Shown one piece after another: positions 18,576 through 30,600 of a stretch of 64,000 nucleotides of DNA. The stretch spans positions 37,981,523 through 38,045,522 of the forward strand of contig NC_067198.1 in the NCBI RefSeq assembly GCF_000699445.3. Reading direction: 5' to 3'. A model generated the notes under the pieces. That model saw only the letters and a list, made by a program, of their open reading frames with translations. It did no database searches and had not been told where the DNA came from. The DNA is from Schistosoma haematobium (Eukaryota; Platyhelminthes; Trematoda; Strigeidida; Schistosomatidae). Numbering within the stretch: the first letter of the stretch is position 1; every line of letters begins with the position of its first letter. A program made the translations under genes and the position numbers.

Positions 18576-18697
18576 ATGGTTAAGGGGATTGCTGTCCTTT
18601 TTGAATATGAAACGCCAAAACTTGTACAGATTTCCAACATTAGAATTGGAGTTACTCAACGCCTACTTCAATTGGTTATTCTTATATATGTCGTTTG
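18576..18697 (+). CDS. P2X: P2X exon 1: N-terminus and TM1
   Basis: ATG chosen as the first Met after an in-frame TAA upstream; it leaves a nine-residue lead before EYETPK, close to the usual length. Contains [16 protein letters not shown] and the hydrophobic TM1. Ends GTTTG|GTAAAT in phase 2; joining to exon 2 makes Cys41-Trp42. Confidence 0.9.
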
Positions 18698-21600
18698 GTA
18701 AATTGTTATTAAAACTTATGGTTGTTTATTTAAAACAGCTGGGTTATGATTTATGAGAAGGGATATCAAGAGAATGATATAGCTAAAAGTGCGGTCACGA
18801 CTAAAGTAAAAGGTGTCGGCTTTACAAACTTTTCGCATATCCCGGGGATCGGGATACGGAGTTGGGACGTGGCGGATTATATAGTACCGCCTTTGGAAAA
18901 TAATGCACTGTTTGTGATCACCAACTTGGTTAAAACTGAACGTCAGTCACTTTCCAAGTGCCCAGAGGTAGTTTCTTTGGCATAATACATTTTCTAGAGT
19001 TCATGGGTCCCCGAGGCAGCTTGTTATAAAGACTCAGACTGTAAACCCTACTTTATTACCCATCTTGGCAATGGTAAGTTGGTAGTGACATCCATATTTA
19101 TCCTTTAAACTGATTTTGACGTTCAAAATTATCATATATTGCTGTATAAAGTTAGAACTTCAATCATTAAACACAGTCTTTATCTGTTACATAAGATCTA
19201 GAAGCGCTTTAACTTAAATTTACTTCTATCATTTTAGTATTTATTTATTAAATGATTCCCTAGCTAGTTCATGGATTTTTACGAATCATTTTGATCTCTG
19301 GCTGAATTGTGGTTAGCAGGACTGTCGAGGAGTTCTGATTTTTATCAAATATCACAAAACATATATTTTATTGGACTGGTATCTAGATTGTTAGGTTCTT
19401 GTCAAATCTGAATTTTCAAATCACTTGGACAGCGTTTTAAAATTTTCTTCGAACAAGTTTTTGGAGACACTTCAATCATCAGGTCGTAATTGTGTATCAG
19501 TTTTAAATCAATAATCAGTTGATTGGAGGTTCTATAATTTATGATTACTATTCTAGCCATACTAAACCATATCAGTTAGGATAACATGTTAGAGCATTCA
19601 TTTCAACTAAAATTTCATTAAGTCCACCTGTTTTTACATATATTGTCTTCAATAATGATTTGATCCGCATCACCTTGTGTCTTAGAATAAAATATTCTCT
19701 AGGTTAAACTGATATAATACCTTGTTTTAACTGTCAAAATCAAGACTCCATTTCAATCCATGAAAAAATATGATATCCCTCCAATAGAAGTTGTTCAGAA
19801 TTAAATATCAGTTGAATCAACATTTACAGAAAGATTCCGCACTTGAACACAATTTTATGTTTTTTCGCATCTCTAAATTCTTCTTTACATATACCTTTCA
19901 TGGGTTAGGCAGTTATAAAAGCAAGTAATATATTTCTCAGTTAGCTTTACGGAGTTCATGGTGCTGTATCTGCGACTAAACCACTGAATGTAAGGATATT
20001 TGACTTTAACAACTGGTAGTTTGTTAAAATTAAACTGTGGGATGTAAACAAGCACAAACAAAAAATGAAAAACTATTGTCTCGATCTTAACGAGTTACCC
20101 AGATTGATCTGAATACGCTATGCTGGAAAATGTTTGTTTAACAATATGAATTGGAAGCAATTATTTGAAGCTTGTAGTCTACGCTAAAAATGACAAATAA
20201 AAACCCATATTAATGTTTATAGATACTTTGGAATAAGGTCTTTTTAATTTGTTTAATTTTTTTACGACAGTTTTCGTCCGTTTGTCAATTTTATATAGGA
20301 CAGAACTTATGATATCATTTACTAGTTTCGTAAAATAAGAGACTTACTTACATTCGATTGTTTGCTCTTCAATACGCTGTTATTACTACCTAATTACTAA
20401 TTTTTCTTGAAATATTCCGCAGTACAGTACTTCCGTTGAGACTTTAATACAGCTATTCGTTGATAAAGAACTGTCTGTTTAGCAATTTAAAATACTTCGC
20501 TTTCTCTCATTTAAAAACAAAATTTTGTCAGATTATGATCATTCAAAAAAATTAAAATACAACAGATTTATCAATCTGTATCTGATTTTTCATGATTGTC
20601 TTTTGTTACAGTTATTACTAATAATTTATTACAAACGACTGCACGAAACATGAGTTTAACAAGCTCATAACTGTTTGTATACTCAATATTTAGTAGAATG
20701 AAAAACCTTCTCTTATAGAATTGCCATTTTGGACTTATCTTCAGTTTTATTTTGGTGTCCCAACAACTAGGCACCTTTCCACTTATTACAATCCAAATAT
20801 TAAAATTAAGTACGGAATAAAGATAATTTGTCAGTCTAAAATTCATATTTAATTATGGATATATCGAATTAAAATAAACATCCTAAGTTTCACGCTATTT
20901 CCTAGTCATCAATTTTAAGATGCTTATAAAAATGTTTTATAGCATATGCTTACAGTAATTTCATGTACATAAATTCAGTTAATAATATGTTATTAGCATC
21001 GACCTTTCATAATTTCATAATTAATTATAGAAACTATGAGTTTTCCCTTGTTATCGAGTTTGATTATTTCATACCTTGGGCTCTTGAATAAATTAAATAC
21101 CATGTAATAGAATTTTTAAAGATCATATCTAAAAATGAGTTACCTGTTTTCAGATAAATTATCTTCACGCTGAAAATAATTCTAAAATGTCCGTTCAGTG
21201 GTACTTGCCACAATTTCATGCTCATTAAATATAAGACTACAAAATACAGTAAGCTTTATTAAATGTAATTGCAGACATTATCTATCAACTTTAGCAGTAT
21301 AAATATGTCGTCAGACTTTAACATCAATAGTTACGAAGTGTTAAGTAAATTTGACATCTGAATAATACCATGTAACATTGTTTGAAGGTAAACAAGTTTT
21401 TGAAACATGGTTTAGTTGGTAACTGCGTTCATAATTGAAACGATATAAAGATCTTTTTTTTCCTGGAAATTCTGTCTTAAAGTCAATCATTTTATATATT
21501 TTGATTGCCCAATCAATTTCATTTAGACACTGAAACATTTACATATTGTTGATATCATTCTATCTTTTTTATTTGTAAGGACAAATGAATTTGCAAAAAC

Positions 21601-24600
21601 GTTTCTAGGTCTGTAGGTTTCAATTCGCATTCTTAATATACGTCGTTAGTGGTAGTCTAGATTTTATTTAAAATACTTATGAACATTAAATTCACTTGGT
21701 GTTATTTTACTTGTATCTTCCCATTGTTATTTAGGACTGCAATTGATCAGTCTCATGTTGGCATAAGTGCATCCTGTGCGGATTGCCTCGATATAGCCTT
21801 AAGTCACAAGCTTTCTAAGCAAAGATGGACAGTGGCTAGCGGTGGAATCCAGGACGCGCGTTACGTCCTATTTGGGACTCGTCAGCTGGATGCATTCCAG
21901 AGTTGATGTTATACAAAATGAGAATTATTTTATTGATTACTTACTTACGCCTGTTACTCCCAATGGAGCATAGGCCGCCGACTAGCATTCTCCAACCCAC
22001 TCGGTCCTGGGCCTTCTTTTCTAGTTCCATCCAATTCTTGTTCGTTTTTCTCATGTCTATCTGCATTTCCCGGCGTAATGTGTTCTTTGGTCTTCCTCTT
22101 TTCCTTTGGCCTTGAGGATTCCATGTGAGGGCTTGTCTTGTGACGCAGTTGGGTGCTTTCCTCAATGTGTGTTCTATCCACTTCCAGCGCTTCTTCCTGA
22201 TTTTTTCCTCTGCTGAGATCTGGTTTGTTCTCTCCCACAGTTGGTTGTTGCTAGCAGTGTCCGGCCAACGGATTCGAAGTATTTTGTGTAGATAACTGTT
22301 AATAAACACCTGTATCTTCTGGATTATGGCTTTCGTAGTCCTTCAAGTTTCCGCCTCATACAGTAGAACTGTCTTGACATTTGTATTGAAAATCCTGACC
22401 TTGGTGTTGGTTGACAGTTGCTTTGAGTTCCAGATGTTCCTCAGTTGTAAATATGCTGCTCTTGCCTTGCCGATCCGCGCCTTCACATTTGCATCAGATC
22501 CACCGTGTTCATCAATGATGCTTCCCAGATATGTAAAGATTTTTACATCTTCCAAATCGTCTCCGTCAATTGTGACTGGATTGGTGCATGCTGTGTTGTG
22601 TCGGAGAATCCAGCTTTTCCCTTTGTGTATATTGAGACCTACTGCTGCTGAGGCTGCTGTTACACTGTTCGTCTTCTCCTGCATTTGTTGTTGCGTTTGG
22701 GACAGAAGGGCCAGATCATCTGCGAAGTCTAGATCGTCCAACTGCATCCTAGATGTCCGTTGTATCCAACGTTTTCCTTCAGATGTTGACGTCTTCATGA
22801 TCCAGTCGATCACCAGGAGAAAGAGAAAGGGTGAGAGTAAGCAACCTTGCCTGACACCGGTCTTTATTTCGAACGAGTTTGTCAACTGTCCTCCATGCAA
22901 AATTTTGGCAATGTAATCCACTATATGAATTTTGTATGATATTGACTATCTTCTGAGGCACGCCGTGGTGTCGAAAAAGCTTCCATAGTGTTGTTCTGTC
23001 CATGCTGTCAAATGGCTTTTCGTAGTCAATGAAGTTGATGTAGAGTGATGAATTCCATTCAATTGATTGTTCCACAATGATCCGTAGAGTTGCGATTTGG
23101 TCTGTACACGATCTATCCTTACGGAATCCTGCCTGTTGGTCACGAAGTTGGGCGTCTACGCAGTCCTTCATCCTGTTTAACAATACCCTGTTGAAGACTT
23201 CCCGGTATTGAGAGAAGAGTGATGCCCCTGTAGTTATCACACTTGCTGAGATCGCCTTTCTTCGGTATTTTGATCAGGAGTCCTTCTTTCCAGTCTTTTG
23301 GTACTTGTTCCTCATCCCAAATTTTATTGAAGAGAATGTGGAGTATCCTTGCAGTTGCCGCTACGTCTGCTTTTAGTGCCTCTGCTGGAATGTTGTCCGG
23401 TCCTGCTGCTTTGCCACTCTCGATTTGCCTGATGGCCATGCTGATTTCTTCAATTGTTGGTGGGCCAACATCGATTGGGAGGTCCGTGAGTGCTGCTTCG
23501 ATGTTGGGTGGGTTCAGTGGAGCTGGTCGATTCAAGAGTTCCTTGAAGTGTTCTACTCACCTGTTTCGTTGCTCTTCAATGTTGGTGAGTACCTTGCCTT
23601 CCTTGCTTTTCACTGGTCTTTCTGGTTTAAGTTGATTTCCAGAGAGTTTCTTTGTTATGTCATACAGTTCTCTCATGTTCCATTCTCTTGCAGCCTCTTC
23701 CACATATTTACGTTTGTCGGTTCTGATGCTCCGCTTCACTTGTTTGTTTACCTCTGTGTATTCAGCTTGTGCCTTGGCTTTTTCTGCTCTTGTTCGACTG
23801 GTATTGATTGCTGCTTTCTTGTTCCTCCTTTCTTGAATCTTATCCAGTGTATAAACAGTGACCCATTCCTTGCGATGGTGCTTCTTGTGGCCCAGAACCT
23901 CATGACATGTTGAAGTGATTGCCTCTTTGATCCCCCTCCAGTTGCTCCCCATAGTAGTTCCTTCTCCATTGAGTAGATCATGAAAGGCCTGGAATTTATT
24001 GCTGAGGGCTATCTTGGATTCGTTGTGTCTGTCAGTATCCCGAAGAAAAGCCGCATTGAACTTTTGTGATATTGTCCGCCCCGTTGTCCAGTACTTCTTG
24101 AGTTTCAATTTCATCTTGGCGACCAGCAAGTGATGACCTGGTGCTATATTAGCTCCTCTCTTGCTTTTCACATCCTCCATTGTCCTCCTGAACCTTTTGT
24201 TGATGCAGATATTGTTGATCTGGTTTGTGATCCGGTGAAGTCCATGTGATTTCGTGAATGCGTTTATGTGGGAATAGATGGTGTCGTCTATGACCGGTTT
24301 ATTGAAGGCACATAGGTTTGCAAACCTCCCATCATTTTTGTTCCTTTCTCACAGTCCGTGTCGTCTCATGATGTCTTCATATCCAGTGTTGTCCGTTCCA
24401 AACTTGGCATTGAAATCTCCCATCAGAATGGTCAGGTCGTTTGTTGGGCACTTCTCGACGATTGACTGCAGCCTATTGTAGAATTAATCTTTAGCGTCTT
24501 CATTGTAGTCGTTGGTAGGCGCATAACATTAAATGATGTTCATTGAAATGCCCTCGTTTTTTGTTTTGAAGGAGGCTTTGATGATGCTTGGTCCATGAGA

Positions 24601-27600
24601 TTCCCATCGTATAAGTGCCTTTTGTGTTTGTTGGGACAGCATCAATGCAACTCTTTGTGTATGTTGGGCATTTTCTTCATCATGGCCGGAATATAACAGA
24701 AGCTCCCTTGAAGCTAGTCGTTGTTGTCCAACTTGCGTCCAACGTGTTTCACTGATCCCATGCACCTCTAAGTTGTATCCCCTCATTTCTGCAGCAATTT
24801 GAAAGACTCTCCCGGTCTCCCACATTGTACGAGTATTCCACATACCTAAGTAAGTGGTTGCTCTGGTTGTCAGAAGGGGCATCGGCCTCGTAATATCCGA
24901 AGGAATTCGTCTTTCATCATGAGGCGTCATAGTTCTTCCAAATGAAGACCTTTTGACTCCCAGGGCAGAGTTTAAAAGGTTGGAATAATTTTTCTGGTTA
25001 GCGTTTTTTTATCGAGTTAGTTTTCTACGGGATGGTGTCTCTAACCCCATGCCCAACCCCCCTTCTTTATCCGGGCTTGGGACCGGCAGTAGCCCTTGGA
25101 GGGACTCCAGGCGGAGTTTTTATTAATTAGATTGAAGTATCATTTCAATTAATGAACTATTTAACAATTTCGGACTGTGTATATAATATTTCAATAATTA
25201 TTTGTCATTGTGTTTTGTTCATTTAGAAAACGATTGTAACTTAGATATTTTAACCCATTCATTGTCTATTCTCTGTTCAGGTGCTCATACAGGCAAATGT
25301 ATCATTAAACCAGGGAATGATATTGGATCATGTGAAATATATTCTTGGTGTCCATTAGAAAATGATACTTTACCGCTTGGTAAAAAATCATATTTATTCC
25401 CAATGGTTTATAATTACACACTACTTATCAAAAATGATATAAATTTTGAAAAATTCGGTATACATCGGTAAGTTGTATCAAATAAGAAAAATAGTATTGA
25501 ATGTTTTGTTTCAAAGAATTTATTAAGTGTTTTCGATAATTAGACAAATCTTTTTTTCCTTTTAACACTACTGTATCTTTTTGTCACAGAATGTCTACGT
25601 TAATCATTTTCAACAATCTTATTACTATCTGTTAGTTACTAAACTTATTCTGAACACGTTTCTGATATAGTCTTCAGTTTGATTCAGTCACAATGTACCC
25701 TACCTAACCCTTAGCCGACCATCGATGTGCTGTGAGAAGACAAAGAACTTGTGAGTAGCTGGGTCGCTAGATCTAATTATATATGTACACAAATCCAGTT
25801 ACTGGACCGATTCAGACAATATGTGTGAGGTGACCTTGACCATACCACAAATTTGCTAACTCACAATAGCTAGGCAACAACTTAATTTTTCAATTACCAC
25901 ATGATGTTTGCGATAACAACTTATTTTTTGCATTTGCCTTGCCTGTCATCTCAGACTCCTGTAAAAATTTCCCCCTTTGTATTCAGCTAAGTTATGGCTA
26001 CATGAAGTTCCATATTGTTCACATTTAAGTCTCAATTCAACATCCTAACAGTTTGCTGTATCATACACTTTCAATTATCTAAAGTATGTGGTGAAAAAAA
26101 CATTGACATTAGTTACTGTGCTTTTGTCATTATTTTTAAACCGTCTTTAACATTTTAAACCGTTTCGTGGTCGAAGTACCATTTGCTGGTAAGGATCATT
26201 TATGTTTCGAAGGCTGATATGTTGATAACATGTGATATTAAAGTCATAATTATATGTTATAAATTAGGAAAGATATTTAAACTTTAGATGTTTCACTCAA
26301 ATGAGCAAAAATCCCAAGCAGATCATCAAAAGTGATACTTTCACAATGGTTTTTCTCAGCATCTTATGAATTGACTTCATAGACTGAGTTTGATTTTTAA
26401 ATCAAAATTAAATAAATGAATATTTGAAGTCTTAGAGAAAAGAGAAGCTCATATAATAAATATAAAGGTTTTCTAAAATCACTGGGTACTGATTTTATTA
26501 CTTACCACATACAAATTACTTAATCAACACACTAAGTAGTTTATACAACAAGAGAAATAGAATAAAGTAAACCAGAAGTTAGTTATAAATTACCTAATGA
26601 ATAATTTCTAATGAATAAATAGAATGTTAAGTAAACAACTTAAAAACCTCACTCCTTGAAATCATGAGTCAGTTGAAGCTAGATCACCATTGAAAACCTG
26701 GAAGCACTGGACGGCCGTTTCGTCCTAGTATGGGACTTCTCAGCAGTGCGCATCCACAAAACCCCACCCCGCGAGATTCGAACCCAGGACCTATCAGTCT
26801 CGCGCCAGGCGCTTAACCAACTAGACCACTGGGCCGGTGGGCATCCAACGATGTTAATGTCTAACTTCAACCAATCCACGAAATTGCGCCACCGTACACC
26901 ATTGTCTTCAGTGAGTTGATATCTCACAACAGACCTGGTTGAACTCCACTGGTAACGTCTTCTCACTAGAACTCCAGGAGTATCTCTTGAAGTCAGTCAC
27001 CAGTGAGCAGATGACGAAACGGCCGTCCAGTGCTTCCAGGTTTTCCATGGTGGTCTAGCTTCAATTGACTCATGATTTCAATCTGTGAAATTTCTAAAAT
27101 CTCCACAAACCCCTTCTGATAATTTAAAAATCGTTTCATTCTGACAAAACAAAGTATTTGATAATTATACTTATCGACCTGATCAATTTATTGTTGCCTT
27201 ACGATATCACTTAGAAGAGATGTTTAACGGAACTCTTTCTTTGTCTGTATATTTGTTATATTTCTCTCTTATTACAACCCAGCTATTCCTACTGTTTACT
27301 ATTCTTGAACACCAATTTACTCGACAAGTCCCCATATCAGAGCACAGTTGGATAGGAAAGAGATTATTTTCTAAGTAACAAGCTTAGATGCGAGTAGGAA
27401 GCACAATAGGAAAAAAGTTAGTATATTTATAGCTTTTACATGAGAAGATCCTATAGTGTCCTCCAAGTATCGACTCATAACATTAGGAAACTAGTCAATA
27501 ATCTTTATTCACTTAATTCGGTTCCAGTAATAAGACAGTATTAACAGTTATCATTAAAATAGCTTAATTCACAACTGATTACACAAAATGAATATTTGTT

Positions 27601-30600
27601 TAATAGTTGAATTCATTAGTCAGTTAAAGCTAGACCAACATGGAAAAGCTGAGAGCACTGGACGACCGTTTCGTTCTAGTATGAAACTGTTCAGCAGTGT
27701 GTATCCATGATTCCACTTTGCGAGTTTTGAACCCAAAACCTGTCGGACTCGTGAGCAAATGCTTAACCTCTAGACCACTGAGCCGGTTGGCATCGAACGG
27801 TGTTAATGTTTAACTTCAACCAATACATGAATATATTTGTTTTTAGTCAAACAATTAACAAACAATCGTTCAGTGCTTCCAGGTTTTCCATTGTATTCTA
27901 GCTTCAATCAACTAATGAATTCAACTGTTAAAATTATTATAATATCCAAAAAAACCCACTCTGATTATAAAAGTATACATTTTTCATTATTTATTAAAGT
28001 AATTCTCATTAAGTTTTAGTTAGGGTGACACTATAATTTATAGACGACCAATGACAGACGCTAAACTGACCTTCAGAGTGTCCACCTAATAACTAGGATC
28101 AAATGAGGGTTATAAGCCAATGTGAGGAATTAGAATTATAATTTACAATTAATGAATAGAGTAAGGAATTAGATTTCGGGTTTCATCATGAATTGACATC
28201 AGCCATCATGCCAAAACTCTACTTAACCAAATGGATGAGTGGATTTCGCGTCAGAATCTGAGAATTGTTATCTTATACGTGATTGGTTCATCCATAAATT
28301 ATAATCTTGCCTTAGTTAGTTCTTCTACATCACTATCTTTGTCTATCCTAAACCATTAAATTTGATTCAATATGTCTACTTTTTATTGCTTTCAACGTTA
28401 TAGATATTATAATTGAATGCATTTTATTTTTAACTCTATCTACTTAATTAATATGAATATTTGTTAGTATTTGAATGAATAGTTTGGTAGGAATTGAGCG
28501 CCAGATGTATAACAGGTATTATGTGTAAATATTATATTTGAAATCATCTCAATAATTGTAATGTAAATAATTTTAAAGTTTCGTCCAGTGATGTTGTATG
28601 AACTTCTTCAGAGAACTGCCACAGAATTTATACCGTTTAACAAGCAAACAAATCTTCACTGAAAGCTTATCTAATGATATTCAGGTGTTGATTTTATCAA
28701 GTAAGAAGATATTGGTCAATAAGATGTGAATAATATGCAAAAGAATGAATGAGTGTGTATGTATAGGTTTATGTTATTAATAGTTGAAGTTTATTACATA
28801 AATTCAGTTTCTGTCTATTATCAATTACACGCAAATCATTTTGTTTACTTCAATAAAAAATTTAATCTCAGTGGTTTAATGTCATGAGTATCCATTCGTC
28901 TCTTCACATTTTACATAAACTTTGAAGATAAAAAAAACTATTGATTTGTACTATCATTTTCAATAAACAAAATGATCAACATGTATTTAAAGCTACTAGG
29001 TTCTTTGATAAATTTCGATAGTGTAATAGGAAGATGAAGATTATCAGAACTATTGAAGTCTTAACCATACGAAAATTCAACCCCCCCCCCATGTATTCAA
29101 AGAACAGTTTGTTTACACCTTAAACCTAACCTAGTAATATTAGCTTATTATCCAGAATGATGAGGTTTCAAATTGCTTTCACATTATTATTTTTTTAATT
29201 ATCCTTGTCTCCTTTTACCCTCCATTTCTAGACTAGTTGACCTTTTATTTTTATAATATAAATGTTCTTAACAAGTACATTATGTATGATCAAATTGTTC
29301 GAAATATATTGCGCTAATATATCATTACATAGTTCTGATAATCTTCGTCTTCTTATTACACTATCGAAAGTAATACATGTTTGATGATAGACAGAGACTG
29401 AATTTATCCAATAAATTTTAGAACAACATATATAAGTAAACAATATTGTTTTCGATTAGATCCTCATCAGGCTATACGCTAATATACAGTAATATTTATA
29501 TGCATATATGAAATTATTAAACCAATGAAGTCAGTTTATTGAGTGAATAATAACAGTGGAATAGATTACAAAAATAAGTGAAAAGTACAAATTAGTACTG
29601 TGATGATAGGTGTACTAGTTGTAATAAGAATAATAAAGGCTTAAATCAATGTTACATAATGGGAAACAGGTCAATGATTAGAAAAAAAATATAGACACCG
29701 AATTAACATTCAAAAAAATTATAAGATTAAGTAATAAGTGTTCAGGTAATTGGACAGTGAAACGTATATTTGAGAAAAAAAGAAAATGGTAGGAGGGGAT
29801 GAAGAAAAATAATAAACGACGAGGGAGTATGGAAAATAATGATAAAGTTTAGCTATTAACAACATAAATCTATACATACATATTCATTCATTCATTTTCA
29901 TATTCTAAACGTTCCACACTATTGATATCTTACTAATCCCCTAATTGACAATATTAACATTTGAATATGAATTAATAAGTGTTTATTGATGATTTGTTTG
30001 CTTGTTAAACGGTATAAATTCTGTGGCAGTTCTCTGAAGAAGTTCATACAACATCACTGGACGAAACTTTAAAATTATTTACATTACAATTATTGAGATG
30101 ATTTCAAATATAATATTTACACATAATACCTGTTATACATCTGGCGCTCAATTCCTACCAAACTATTCATTCAAATACTAACAAATATTCATATTAATTA
30201 AGTAGATAGAGTTAAAAATAAAATGCATTCAATTATAATATCTATAACGTTGAAAGCAATAAAAAGTAGACATATTGAATCAAATTTAATGGTTTAGGAT
30301 AGACAAAGATAGTGATGTAGAAGAACTAACTAAGGCAAGATTATAATTTATGGATGAACCAATCACGTATAAGATAACAATTCTCAGATTCTGACGCGAA
30401 ATCCACTCATCCATTTGGTTAAGTAGAGTTTTGGCATGATGGCTGATGTCAATTCATGATGAAACCCGAAATCTAATTCCTTACTCTATTCATTAATTGT
30501 AAATTATAATTCTAATTCCTCACATTGGCTTATAACCCTCATTTGATCCTAGTTATTAGGTGGACACTCTGAAGGTCAGTTTAGCGTCTGTCATTGGTCG

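Larger units (their letters stand above)
21935..25118 (-). mobile_element. RTE-type non-LTR retrotransposon, nearly full-length, inactivated
   Basis: On the minus strand, from the 5' end near 25118: structured 5' leader, APE-type endonuclease (24930-24180, with stops), linker (24180-23557), RT (23535-22343) and C-terminal region (22309-21941). Broken by stops and frameshifts listed under its parts. Inserted antisense in P2X intron 3. The flanks TTTTATTGATTA and TTTTATTAATTA could be a target duplication, but one base differs. Confidence 0.9.

Noticed and set aside
22326..22916. 196-codon + strand ORF opposite the RTE reverse transcriptase
   Set aside because: Shadow of the FADD-containing minus-strand frame.
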